Below are positions 46,800-58,369 of a stretch of 64,000 nucleotides of DNA, piece after piece. The stretch comes from Inia geoffrensis. Lineage: Eukaryota; Chordata; Mammalia; Artiodactyla; Iniidae. The translations under genes were made by a program, and so were the position numbers. The stretch lies in the NCBI GenBank assembly GCA_036417435.1, contig CM070903.1, positions 92,649,001 through 92,713,000 of the forward strand. The letters run 5' to 3'. The stretch's first letter is position 1; the number at the start of each line of letters is the position of its first letter. The notes under the pieces were generated by a model, which saw only the letters and a list, made by a program, of their open reading frames with translations, was not told where the DNA came from and did not search any database.

Positions 46800-47015
46800 A
46801 GGTATCATAACACAGTGATTATGAGTATGGATTCGGTCATGCTCAAATCCTCAGCTCTAAATATTGGGTAAGCTACAGAAGCCTTCTGTGCCTCAGTTTT
46901 CTTATCAAAAAAGGGGGAATAACAGTATCAGTAACGATAGACTTAGGACTGTTTTGCAGATTAAATAAGTTGTTATTTGTTCATGTTTTAAATGTGTTAA
47001 GTACCATACAGAAAA
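46800..47015 (+). repeat. MIR SINE
   Basis: CATAACACAGTGATTATGAGTATGGATTC, then TGCCTCAGTTTTCTTATC and the GATTAAATAAGTTGTTA block follow the full-length MIR order. Confidence 0.78.
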
Positions 47016-47654
47016 TAAAGTGAAAAAATACACTGACAAGATCAAGTACATCCTTTCAGAGGAAGAGCAAATGAATGAGTCTTTCTATTTATCGCCCTAT
47101 GTCCTCAAAATCTTCCTCTCTGTCAACCGTTCCTTTAGCAATACTTTTGCAAATATGATTTTTTTTTTTTTTGAATAAGTACCTCCAACTGAACAACTAG
47201 CTAGCTAAACAAAGAAATGATGCTTAAGTGAGAAAGAAGTACATAAGAGATGGTAGGAGGCATGCAAAAGGAAATTAGAGAACAAAGTTAAAAGAATATG
47301 ATTATTTAAAAAAGAACTGGATAAACTGAGTTCTGTCTGTAGAAAAACACTGTAATGAAAGAATGTAGCGCCTGAAATGATTTAGATTTACTTTCAAACT
47401 CTGTTAACATGTTTTATTGTTTTCCACATGTAGAACCTGAAGCTGAAAAGTTAAGTTACTCCATGGTTACTGACATGTTGAATGATTATAGTATTAGAAT
47501 AAGAAACCATCTGGTGTTTTAACACTATTGGACATAGGAAAAAAATATTACTTATTAAACTTGTGGAAAATCATTAAATGATTGGGACATACAATATTTT
47601 AGCTATTGATGGTGGGAGGTGGTTGATAAAAGTTAAAGTGTAAATATGCTGTTA
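47016..47654. other. Unassigned AT-rich DNA
   Basis: No gene or repeat recognised. Confidence 0.5.
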
Positions 47655-48117
47655 AAGTAACCAGATTAGCCCAAGATGGAGTCACTCATGCTAGACCCCA
47701 TGCCAGCAAACCAAAACTTAACAAAGTTTCTGTGCTTGGATCTCCCAGAAAAAGCAGCCCTAGGTGAACCAGTCAGTGCTTGCCTGTTCAGCACATGTTA
47801 CCTGGCTCAGCTCCAAGATTTCCCTTTGCTCCATGTAAGGAAGGTAACCCTGCTTTAACCACTCAGCAAACGCCCAGTATAACTTCTTTGTTCGTGCTCA
47901 CTTTGATCTATAAAAATCTCTCACCTTGGGCTTCCCTGGTGGCGCAGTGGTTGAGAGTCCGCCTGCCGATGGAGGGGACATGGGTTCGTGCCCTGGCCCG
48001 GGAAGATCCCACATGCCGCGGAGCAGCTGGGCCCCTGAGCCATGACTGCTGAGCCTGCGTGCCCGGAGCCTGTGCTCCGCAACGGGAGAGGCCACAGCAG
48101 TGAGAGGCCGACGTACC

Positions 48118-48150
<33 letters not shown>

Positions 48151-48180
48151 ATTTGTGGGACTGGGAACCTCATACTCTAG
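47655..48180 (+). repeat. LTR-like segment split by a CHR SINE
   Basis: AGCCCAAGATGGAGTCACTC followed by a C-rich region and a TATA-like TCTATAAAAATCTCTCACC (47908-47926) resembles the promoter end of an ERV1-class LTR. The stretch after the SINE (GGGACTGGGAACCTCATACTC) may be its R/U5 part. The family was not identified; start and end are guesses. Confidence 0.38.
47928..48148 (+). mobile_element. CHR-type SINE, short form, long poly(A)
   Basis: Complete plus-strand copy from GGGCTTCCCTGGTGGCGCAGTGG with B box GGTTCGTGCCC, ending in 29 A. I could not find a target-site duplication: the left flank ATCTCTCACCTT and right flank GAATTTGTGG do not match. Its long pure A-tail suggests a recent insertion. 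Confidence 0.92.
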
Positions 48181-48207
48181 AGGTAACAGTATAAGTGCAT
48201 ATTCTAA

Positions 48208-48264
48208 TTATTATACTTGATGAATAAAGCCAAACAATTTGGCTTTATTCATCAAGTATAATAA
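48208..48264. repeat. Perfect 27-bp inverted repeat with a 3-base loop
   Basis: Left arm 48208-48234 and right arm 48238-48264 are perfectly complementary; the loop is CAA (48235-48237). The arm core is TACTTGATGAATAAAGCC. It lies 60 bp after the SINE A-tail and directly before an old L1 3' end. Confidence 0.97.
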
Positions 48265-48720
48265 AAATATGTGTACCCTTAGCCCAGCTATTGCATTTCA
48301 ACTCTAAAAACATGGAAAGTAGACAAAGATGTTCATTACAGTGTTGTGATAATCAACATAGCCAACAAAAATATCCAACAATAGGGAGGTAATTAAATAA
48401 TGGAATCACGTGATAGGGAATTTTGATGTCTATAAAAAGCAGTAACACCATACAAAAGCACAGTGAAATGCTAAATGAAAATTACTTAAATTTCTCTCTC
48501 GCTTAAGTGTGACTGTATATGTGTGTATAAACAAACACAGTTTACAGAAAAAGATAAGTAGTAATCCTTCAAAATGTCAATTTGGAGCTGGCCAATCTGA
48601 GCTGAAGGATTATAAGTTATGTTTCTTATATTTTATAATTTCTACATTTGGGGCAATAAGCATATGCTAATTTTATATTAGAAAATATGGTTATATATTT
48701 AATAATTTGATCTTAAAACA
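48265..48720 (+). repeat. Old L1 3'-end fragment
   Basis: TGTACCCTTAGCCCAGCTATTGC, then GATGTTCATTACAGTGTTGTG and CCAACAATAGGGAGGTAATTAAATAATGG follow the late ORF2 and 3'UTR of an old L1 type, ending in TTTATAATTTCTACATTTGGGGCAATAAGCATA. Diverged, no frame. Confidence 0.65.
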
Positions 48721-50366
48721 CCTTAGGTGAGGGTATCAGACAATAGATGGCAAAAGGTAGAAAGTCTTTGCGAAAAAACAATTAAAAATTGGAAAACAAA
48801 TATACAAGCGTATGAGATTTTATAGGTGTTGACATGAAATAGCAACATAGGCTCTCCGTTCAAAATTTTTTAAACAAAAAAGGCTACTGAACCATTTTAT
48901 CACACAAAAACTGAAACTATTCAAAATGCTTTCAGTTTTGAAGATGTTAGCCGATTAAAATATATTGTTTTGCTTAAGAGTTACTCTGCTACAGGAGCCA
49001 TTTGTTTTCCTCTGCTGGAAAGCCCCAGAAATACTTAACTCACATTTATACTTAAATATGAGACTGAGATCGGTGTGTCCACCAACAGTTATATGTGACT
49101 GCTAAAGACAGAAAGATGTTGATAACGTAACCTGCTTTTTCTACCTTCAGACATGTCTAACTACAGTCCAACTTGTCTCCTGCTAGATGAAGCATAAACC
49201 CACAGAGAAAAGCCACACTGGAGCTGGGATCTATTCTACCTTCGATGTCATTCAAAAGAAGCCTCAGAGAAAAGTCTGTGTTCTTTGGGCAGGAGGAACC
49301 TCCACTTTTATCTTCAGATTTATAAAAACATATTAGGCTGTACTGCTGGCCAACACAGTCCCCTTTTCAAAGGCAAAATGATTGTATTGCCTCTAACATG
49401 ATGCTTACCTAAAACTATTTGTTCACAGTGTCCTTAAAATGTAAGTTTAGAGTGTCCAGATGTAAATATGCACTGATTAACAGTTAATCTCAGTTCTTAG
49501 CTTCCCATGATGCAAAAAATAGATCCTATTTTTGAGATGCATGAATGGGCTCGCCTGAGGTTTACATCTGGATACTAATTATTAACGCTCACTGTATTTC
49601 TTTTACATAAAATTGATGGTGACCTTATGAAAATCCCTAGAGTTTAAGGGGGAAAAGTACTGGCCCTTAAATTTAAAAACCTGGTGAGTACTCTAGGTTA
49701 CAGGCAAGTTTCCTGTCAGTACAACTAAAGTTTCAGTCTGGAGAGCGTGAAACCCTCATCCCGTTTGTCATGAAATCCTCCTCCAACATTGCCACATCCA
49801 GGCAACGTGAAGAAAGAGTTCAAGCATGTGGAGACGTTATTGACTATATTATGGTATCATATGAATATATAAATGCTACGTGCATGCAAGTACACTTCAT
49901 ATATTTATATATTTATTTATACACACACAACTAATGTATCTAATTTTATGCTCAGTTACAGTTGGGGGGACTAAGTAAATGAAGTATTGTACATGTGTAG
50001 ATAGATTTTCATGACAGGTAAATGTTATCAGGTATGAAGTGATATATAGGAATAGGAAAATAGACTTTAACATATAAAATTGAAATTTAAATTACTTTTT
50101 AAAAGTAATTTTAAAAGACTTTGCTTTTCCATTTATATATAATTCAAGTTTTCTAACTAGGAAAACTATTTGATACCTAGAGTTTAAAATTTACCTTGAG
50201 TATAAGGTTTCTTACACTCTTGCTAGGAGTGGAGCCCGAGGGACAGCTCTAAAGTATATTCTACCCCAGTGTCATTCAAAGTGCATTCTGAGAGTGGTGC
50301 GCTATTGATCCATGATTGAGTAAATACAGAAATTGAGCGAGTGATTGAACACCTTTACAGCAATTC
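48721..50366. other. Unassigned DNA, apparently free of young repeats
   Basis: No gene recognised. AGTGTCCAGATGTAAA (49452-49467) faces TTTACATCTGGATACT (49560-49575) as a spaced inverted repeat, and GATTAACAGTTAATC (about 49477-49491) is a short palindrome between them. Confidence 0.45.
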
Positions 50367-50380
50367 TGCAGGCTAATTTT

Positions 50381-50590
50381 TTTTTTTTTTTTTTTTTGCG
50401 GTACACGGGCCTCTCACTGTTGTGGCCTCTCCCGTTGCAAAGCACAGGCTCGGGACACGCAGGCCCAGTGGCCATGACTCACGGGCCCAGCCGCTCCGCA
50501 GCATGTTGGATCTTCCCGGACCGGGGCACAAACCCATGTCCCCTGCATCGGCAGGCGGACTCTCAACCACTGCACCACCAGGGAAGCCCT
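50381..50590 (-). mobile_element. CHR-type SINE, short form
   Basis: Minus-strand copy, complete, with a 14-bp duplication TGCAGGCTAATTTT (50367-50380 and 50591-50604). Confidence 0.92.
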
Positions 50591-50604
50591 TGCAGGCTAA
50601 TTTT

Positions 50605-51619
50605 GTTTCTGTTGGATCTAATAATAAAAAGTATCAAATAATCTACCACAGAGTGAAATTTATTTTAAAAATGTCCTTCCCCACAAATTCCCCACAGAGA
50701 ATGTAAGCAGCACTGTTCTAGACTGTCTCACTGAGTTTTCCAGCACAACTGATCCCCAACTTCCCTCAGCACTTATAAGTATGGTACCTCTGTTGGCTTC
50801 CTACCTGCCCTCTCACTTTCACACTTGTCTACAGAAGTTTCCTGAGGTTACCTTCCAAATAAACTGCCTGAATTCGTATTTTGTCTCAGAGTCGGCTTCT
50901 GATGTCAGAGAGTTTGTTTGGTCTACTCCTGTACCTCTGATATCTGTAAAAATGCCCGACAAACAGTAGCTGTTCTATCAATCTTAATTAATTAGTTAAT
51001 GCTTTTTATTACAGGTTGGGTAACCTTGGACAAATCGGTCTACTTCCCTGTCACTCGAACTCTTCATGTACGTATCGATAGTTCAGAATGGATAATCCTA
51101 AAGTACCTTCTGGCTTCCACCTCTATGGTTATATAATTTGTTTTGTGAAGGACTGTGGTAGACAATGCCCCAAATCCAAAGAAGAGGCAGATTTCAGTGA
51201 ACTCAGGTAGGTGGAAGTGATATTGATGAGAATTAGGAAATATGGAGGATGCTTAGGATTGGGGTAGGCAGAGAGGAAGGAAGAATCCATTTGGAGACAA
51301 GTTGATGTTTAAGGGATGAGAAATCAGACATGTTGAAAAGCCAGTGTGTAAACCAGGATTGACCTATAAAGCAAATGTGTTTAGGACAGTGGGAAATTAT
51401 CCTGGAAAAGCATTTAAGGACAGGATTAATGGCTTCCTCTGCCTGACAAAAACTGGCAATATATATGTATGTGTGTGCAGAAAATATTATGAGTCTATAA
51501 CTAATACTAAGGGAGGACAGCAAAAAAAATTAAATCTACTTCTAGATGCAATTCATTTCAGTAGAACATTCTAAGCACTAAGAGTCCACAGAGATAAGGA
51601 CATGAGTTAACTACAACAT
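50605..51619. other. Unassigned DNA
   Basis: No gene. The AATAAACTGCCTGAATTCGTATTTTGTCTCAGAGTC block (50858-50893) recalls the end of some old LTRs, but I cannot place it. Confidence 0.4.
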
Positions 51620-51800
51620 TTGAGTGTTGCCTATGCTCCGGACACTATACTAAGTGCTTTATACGCAGAGTCTCAGTGAATCCTCAAGACAACATATGAG
51701 GTAGTAAAGTTCTATCCTCATTCTGCTATGAGGAACTGAGGCATACCACAACCAACCTCATAGAATTTGAATCAAGTAATGTTTACTCCAGGCCTAGGGG
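51620..51800 (-). repeat. MIR SINE (antisense)
   Basis: GACACTATACTAAGTGCTTTATACGCAG, AATCCTCAAGACAACATATGAGGTAG and GAGGAACTGAGGCATACC follow the reverse MIR order. Confidence 0.75.
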
Positions 51801-52110
51801 GGGTTCATGATCTTTAAATGAGAGCTGTCACATGCAACATGCATCCAGCACCTAAGAAGTCACATCTATCTTGAGGACTGAGGTGGACTTGTTCAATGGA
51901 CAGTAGAAGGCACATTATGGGTTACACAAGAGTGGAAGCACCTGAGAGATGTCAGGCAGATGTTCAGGCGAGAATGAGGATCTCCCCAGATAATCTATAT
52001 GAGAACGCAGATCAGGGAATAATAGAAAGGAGGATCCAGCATAAGGGCAATTTAACTACACACCTAAACTGGCTTACCTTTCAGAAAAGGTGAGTATTGG
52101 TCTAAATGCT
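51801..52110. other. Unassigned DNA
   Basis: No gene or repeat recognised. Confidence 0.45.
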
Positions 52111-52111
52111 A

Positions 52112-52485
52112 TTTTTTATTTTTTTTTAAATTGAAGTATAGTTGATTTACAATGTCAGTTTCAGGTGTACAACATAGTGATTCGATATTTTTATAGATTA
52201 TACTCCATTTAAAGTTATTATTTAAAAAATGGCTATATTCCTTGTGCTGTGTGTTACATCCTTGTGGCTACATATTTTAGACAGAGTAGTTTGTACCTCT
52301 TAATCCCTCCCCTCTCTTGCCCTTTCCCCCTTCCCTCTCCTTATAGGTATCCACTAGTTTGTTCCCTATATCTCTGAGTTTGTTTCTGCTTTGTTATATT
52401 CATTCGTTTTATTTTTTAGACTCTACATATAAATGATAACATACAGTATTTGTCTTTGACTTACTGCATTAAGCATAACAAATGC
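52112..52485 (-). mobile_element. L1 3'-end fragment (antisense), different 3'UTR type
   Basis: AAATTGAAGTATAGTTGATTTACAATG, GGTGTACAACATAGTGATTC, CCCTTTCCCCCTTCCCTCTC and ACTCTACATATAAATGATAACATACAGTATTTGTCTTTGACTTACT match an artiodactyl-type L1 end. It differs from the 4619-5027 type in the middle of the 3'UTR. A short AAATGCTA word at both sides may be the duplication. Confidence 0.78.
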
Positions 52486-52507
52486 TAGTATTAAAAACAC
52501 TTTGGTA

Positions 52508-52720
52508 GGGCTTCCCTGGTGGCGCAGTGGTTGAGAGTCGGCCTGCCGATGCAGGGGACGCGGGTTCGTGGCCCGGTCTGGGAAGATCCCACATGCCGCA
52601 GAGCGGCTGGGCCCGTAAGCCATGGCCGCTGAGCCTGCGCGTCCGGAGCCTGTGCTCCGCAACGGGAGAGGCCACAACAGTGAGAGGCCCGCGTACCATA
52701 AAAAAAAAAAAAAAAAAAAA
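52508..52720 (+). mobile_element. CHR-type SINE, short form, young-looking
   Basis: Complete plus-strand copy with many CpGs and a poly(A). A 15-bp duplication AAAAACACTTTGGTA flanks it (52493-52507 and 52716-52730). Confidence 0.94.
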
Positions 52721-52734
52721 CACTTTGGTAAAGT

Positions 52735-52885
52735 CATTAATATTTTTGGAGCCCATTTTCTATATCCATCACTGTATGAGATGCTTTCATCTTCATTTTA
52801 TTTAATTTTAAATCCCTCTAATGAGTCGGCATTTTTATTCCCACTTCCAGATAAAGCACATGAATAACTTGAGACAAATTGTTAG
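52735..52885 (-). repeat. MIR-like fragment (antisense)
   Basis: CATTTTCTATATCCATCACTGTATGAGATGCTTTCATC and TTTTTATTCCCACTTCCAGATAAAGCACATG fit a diverged antisense MIR. Confidence 0.5.
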
Positions 52886-52959
52886 TATCAATTAACAGTC
52901 TCAATCCTTCACTGACTCATTACCAGTTTATATCATACTGTCTTGCACTTGTGAAAATG

Positions 52960-53095
52960 TATTTGTTTCCCCCAAATGGAGTGATGGCATATTGAGAGGA
53001 GGGAACCTGCGTTATCCATCTTTTTGTCTCCAGTATCTACTATGATTTAGTACATAGTAAGGATGTAGTAGGTGCAAAATAAATATTTTAAAACA
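52960..53095 (+). repeat. L2-like 3' end
   Basis: GTCTCCAGTATCTACTATGATTTAGTACATAGTAAGGATGTAGTAGGTGCAAAATAAATATTTT matches the conserved L2 3' end. Confidence 0.6.
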
Positions 53096-53139
53096 TTAAA
53101 TATATATTAAATATTATATATATCAAATATTAAATATTT

Positions 53140-53345
53140 GGGGCTTCCCTGGTGGCGCAGTGGTTGAGAGTCTGCCTGCCCATGCAGGGGACACGGGTTC
53201 GTGCCCCAGTCCGGGAAGATCCCACATGCTGCGGAGCGGCTGGGCCCGTGAGCCATGGCCGCTGGGCCTGCACGTCTGGAGCTTGTGCTCCGCAATGGGA
53301 GAGGCCACAACAGTGAGAGGCCCGCGTAACGCAAAAAAAAAAAAA
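53140..53345 (+). mobile_element. CHR-type SINE, short form
   Basis: Complete plus-strand copy, in the same orientation and 420 bp after the previous one. Duplication ATTAAATATTT (53129-53139 and 53346-53356). Confidence 0.92.
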
Positions 53346-53559
53346 ATTAAATATTTTTAAGTGATATCCAGGGTTTCTTTTTTTAATACCCCTCTCCAAA
53401 ACTGAAAGTCCTTTTAAAGAATTTCAGTGAGGGAATCAAGGTTCTTCATACACTAAAGTAAGTCCTTGAATCACAAAGACTTCCTTCTTTAAAATGTAAA
53501 GCAAAACAAAACTTTTGCCAAGAAAAGTCTTCTTTAAACAAAGAAAACTAAAAAGCAAA

Positions 53560-54725
53560 CCAGACAGTGTTAGTCTCCATCTCATTTGCAAGTCTCTTCT
53601 CATCTCCTCAACCTGTGAAAGTTGGGGTGCCCATGGTTCCATCCTCAGATATTATTCAGGCTCATGGCTGGATCATGGGCCAAGAATATGCTGATCATTC
53701 CTAAATTTCTGTTGCTAATCTCAACTTCTCTCCTAAACTCAAGATGCAAATATCCAGCTTCATACTCAACATCTCCACTGGATTAAGAGTAAAGCCCTGA
53801 AAATCAGTGTGGCCAGAGGTCCTGACCAAGCACCTGCATGCAAACATGCTCTTACTACAGTCTTTCCCATTTCAGCTTTGTGACCATTCCACCCTTTCAG
53901 TTGCTCAGACCAAAACTTTCTACTGTAATCGACTAAATTCTTTTCTTTCAATCCCAATTTAAATCCATTTACAAATCCTGTTGGATCTAATTTTAAAATG
54001 TATTTGGAGTGTGAACCTCCACCTCCAACAGTACTACTCTGATGTAAAGGATCACTATCTTGGACTTGGGTTTCTACAGTAGCCTCATAATTTGTCTCTC
54101 AGCTGCTATCCTTCTTGCCCAGCTCGTGTCTTCTCTAATAAGTAGCCAGAGTGACCCTCTTAAAAATCTATCATATCATATCATTCTTCTATCCCAAGCT
54201 ATCTAATAATTTCCCTATTCATTCAAAGTTAAAGCCTGAGCCCTTAAAATGCCTCTAATTTTTGTCCTCCTCGTTTTCACCACCTTAACTTCATCACCTT
54301 CATGCTCTTGCAACACCAGTCACTCAGACCGCCTCACCATTCTTTAAACACAGGTATGCTCCCAGCTCAGGGTACTGCTTGACACAGACCATGGTTATTA
54401 TTCAGTCTATGTTCAAAAATCGCCTATCAGAAGAGCCTTTACATACCATCTTATATGAAAAAATTATCCCACACCTTTTCCTCACTACCGGATCCATCGC
54501 AAAATGTCTGCTTGATTTTTTTCATAACTTAAAAAAAGAATTTTGCACCATCTGACATATATTTACTCATATATTTATTTATTGTCTAAATTCTCCAATA
54601 GAATGTAAATACTATAAAATCAGGAAATTGTTTTATTCACTGCCCCTCTCCCCACCAGCAACTAGAACAGTGCCTGGAACACAATAAGTTCTTCAAAATA
54701 CATTTTAAATGAATAAATAAATAAA
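53560..54725 (+). repeat. L2 (LINE2) 3' region
   Basis: Consecutive L2 blocks are recognisable: AGTTGCTCAGACCAAAACTTTC, AAATCCTGTTGGATCTA, GCCAGAGTGACCCTCTTAAAA, CCACACC..., CCATCTGACATATATTTAC, and the end AACTAGAACAGTGCCTGGAACACAATAAG with a GAATAAATAAATAAA tail. Diverged throughout. The 60-110 codon frames nearby are not functional. Confidence 0.75.
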
Positions 54726-56639
54726 AGAAGGGGAGTATTATATGACTCAGTGTCTCCTACAGTTATTTTCCAAATAAAGTACTATTAGTGGTATAAATCA
54801 GTTTTCCATGTAGCATTAACCTGTTTACACACATATTGTGATTTTATAATAAAGGAGATGAAATTTTAAAAGAATAGTGCATGATCATCTATGCTGGGGA
54901 ATTACACAGTCTTAGAGACAGAGAATGAGAGAGAGAGAATTAGAAATGAAAGTTTCACTTAGCTTAAGCTTTAAGGGAATAATCCTACATTGTTTAAATG
55001 GTGACTCCAGCTAAACTTTATTCTTGTACAACAATGGAAGCTTCTTAAATTTTAAGTCTGTTGCCCATATTAACATGATTGAGGGGAAAACTTCATTATT
55101 AAATGAGTTGTTGCTTTTAATATTATGACTATTTCAGAGTTACAAGGATGTGATCCCTTAAATAGAAAGATATTTAAGCAAAATTAACAAACTAAGCAAA
55201 ATTTTTGAATGCATATTCAGTAATAATATTGTGAATACTCACTGACTGAATCATAATTATTAATGCCCTGGCTTTTAAAAAACTCATCTAATCGGCATAA
55301 TAAATGCTTGATTAATAATGAGCCACCTCTTTAAAAGTTAACCCGATTACAACACAATATTTATAAAGGCAAATGTGTCTTTAATGTGTCTTAAAATATT
55401 CAAAGAGAGATTTCTACTTGGATATTTTTCTTGCCACATCATTTCTAAGTTGCTGTAGCCTACCTTTCATTACAAGTTGATGTGACAGATTGCTGTAATT
55501 TTCAGATTGCTAAATACTTCTGTCAAAGCCCCTTAAGGCATTTTCAGAATTTCGTTCTTGGATTTCGGGGGATAATTTCCAGGCTATCCTTTTTGGTGGA
55601 GATGAGGTAAGCAACAGCTTGAAACTATGATTCATTTCTGTTGGAGTTTCTGTCAGATACTTGCAGGAAAAAGAAAATGACTAATCACCTACTAAAAATG
55701 GCAGCAGATGCCACAAGCAAAATTTCATTCAACCTGTTAACTTTGGTTTCAATGTAAGAATTATTTAATTAAAAGTCTTAGTTTTTAAATATCATTTTTT
55801 AAAAATAACGTCTGTTTCTAAAATATGAGGTAATGAAATTTACTTTCAATATTTTAACAAAGTTCTTTACAACGACCTTTCTCTGCACTTTAGTTTACAC
55901 ACACCAATATGCATGTATGTATAGAATATACTTTACAGTGGGCATCTCAACCCTTACATGTCCCAGGTCCATGTAAGGGTTGAGATGCCCACAGGGCACA
56001 TGAGGACATACATACATGTGCTCGAAGACAGGGCTATTAGCATTTAATATTTCTATCTTTTAAAAAGTCCTAATAATATAATGTTTACCACATTTGGTTT
56101 ATATGAAATAGTTATTAATGCTTCATAAAATAGTTTTCTATCTTTTGTATTCTAAATACATTTTTGTTCAATGTTCCTGTGACTTTATATCTGAAAAAAT
56201 CAGGTCCAAGAAATAGGAGATCAATTTTGTGATTCAAAGCAGTATATTGATAAAATGGAAGAATTCAAAACTTTTTCTAAACCAAACAGTGACCTATGCA
56301 GGGTTTTTTTTTTTTTTTCATGAAGTACTTTTGGTAATTTTGCCGCCAGTTCTTGAAGTAGGTAGTGTAGTGTGGAATGTGGTAAGGACGGAAGAGAGCT
56401 ACATCCTGAAGGAGAAGAGAGGAGGGAGATAATGTCGAGATTGTTTCTTAACTACTCCCTGTGCCAGAGGAAGGAGACTACAACAGTACATGAGGAGTTG
56501 ATGTCTATGTAGGCTATTCATAAAGACCATAATCGGTTTGGGCCTGAAAGCAGAGCTAATGCTAGAGTGTCTATTTCTCCGCTTCTGATCATTACACAAG
56601 CAAAAGGGCCCATATAGAGGAAGAACTGTGTTGTCGTTG
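54726..56639. other. Repeat-poor unassigned DNA
   Basis: About 1.9 kb with no recognised transposon or gene apart from the inverted repeat at 55938-55992. The 55300-55600 part is AT-rich but not simple, with a TGTGACAGATTGCTGTAATTTTCAGATTGC stretch. Nothing proves function. Confidence 0.45.
55938..55992. repeat. Perfect 23-bp inverted repeat with a 9-base loop
   Basis: Left arm 55938-55960 starts GTGGGCATCTCAACCCTTAC; right arm 55970-55992 is its exact reverse complement. The loop is TCCCAGGTC. A smaller hairpin GCACATG/CATGTGC follows at 55996-56021. Confidence 0.97.
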
Positions 56640-56805
56640 AGAGAAATCCTCCAGAGATAATACTTTCACACCTACCATTACATCTGCTACTTAAAACAGT
56701 TCTGTGAGCTTACATGTCTCCATTTCACAGAAAGGAAACCAAGCCTCAGAAAGGATAATTTGACAAGGGACACATAACTAATAAGAGGCAGAGACAGAAT
56801 CTACC
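56640..56805 (-). repeat. MIR SINE (antisense)
   Basis: CTCCATTTCACAGAAAGGAAACCAAGCCTCAGAAAGG, then ACACATAACTAATAAGAGGCAGAGACAGAATC follow the reverse MIR order. Confidence 0.72.
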
Positions 56806-58369
56806 CAGGGCTATTGACATTTAATTCAATTGTTGTTCTACTACACATGCTTAAACATGCATCCCTGACATCTTGTAGTTGGAAAATATCAAGTTCCCAA
56901 AAGTCAGGTGACTTTCCAAACATCAAAAATCTAAGCAGGATAGTATTCTCTTATGATTTTCAATCCAGTGATATATACATGACTTCCAAATGTCTCTTGG
57001 TCTTTTTGAGTCACGTTGTATTTGGAAAGTAAGAGATATAGACCAAGTGATTTCCGAGGTCTCTTCCAGCTCTAAAATGCATAGTTTTTTTATTCTATTA
57101 TACATTGGCTATAACTAAAATCATAAACTGATTGATATAGTCAGAAACAATTCCAAATTGACTTGGACAATGTTAAATATCATAGATATGTTGATAAGAG
57201 CATTATTTCAGTGAAACAAACAAACAAAAAACTACTGACTTGGGAAATATATACTGGATAGGAGCAAACCGAAATGGTGCCAAGAACAGCTAATATAAAT
57301 GTTAGCCACGATCCAGAAAAAAATACACAAGTAATGACTTTTGTAATAATTAAAATGCATGTGGTGATTTTTTTTTTTGCTTGGAACATTAATTAATAAT
57401 TCTTTTTCTTCTGTCTTTGATGACCAATTCACTTAAAACTCAGAAGGCAAATTAGTGAACATTCTACACTTATTATGAACCAAATTTTAGCTGCAAATCT
57501 CCTAGGAAGTGATGACAAAATACATTAAACAGACCTATATTAAGTTATTCAAATGTAACAAGGTAAAAACCAAGTTTCTGTTCAACTGATATAACAAAAT
57601 GAATTTACAAATGAAATGATAGAGCATATAATTCCATTCAGAGCACAGAAATCAAATTGTTAAAAAATCACCCCTCTGAATCTTGAAAACATAAGACTTA
57701 ACTTTCTGATGGTAAAGCTCTAGTTTTGTTAATTGAACCACTATTTTGGAAACTAGCTTTATATTTATTTATAAACACACATATATTAATTCTGAGGTTT
57801 TCTCCTTTGAAATACATCTTGCCACAAGATGGAGTACACTCCTTTCAATAATTTCCAGAACACTATGGTAAAACCTGATGCATTAGCAATATTTGTTTTA
57901 CCTATTTTACGGCTAATATAAGGCAATTAACACATGAGGAAGCTAAATGAGATTTATTACCAAATATATTAATCAAGTACATAACTAATTGATACTTTCA
58001 GTCTTTATTTTTAAGATGTATTTTTAAATTATTTTATTTTGGTTGAAATGAATGTGTTTATTTGGGAGACCACTGATGACACAACATCTCAATAATGCTG
58101 TTGGAGATGAAGATTTTCATCAGGGTGCTCTGACTCCCATCCCTCCCTTAGAAATAGATAAGAACCATCTTATTTCAAGCAGATTCTAAAAAGTGGGGAT
58201 CATAATAGCCTTGCGTTTTCCATCCACTTTTTCAACAAATCAATAAAAATACTTGTTACATAAAAGGTTTAATCTTAGACAGCATCTCCTCAAAATTGCT
58301 TACTGTAACGTAAAATCAAAACACACAGACTATAACTACCTTTTGGGACTCATCCAGAACTTACTGCTT
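56806..58369. other. Unassigned AT-rich DNA
   Basis: No gene or repeat recognised. Confidence 0.5.

Noticed and set aside
55560..55615. GAGGTAAGC donor-like word after a short open stretch
   Set aside because: Single splice-like words are expected by chance; no linked exon evidence.
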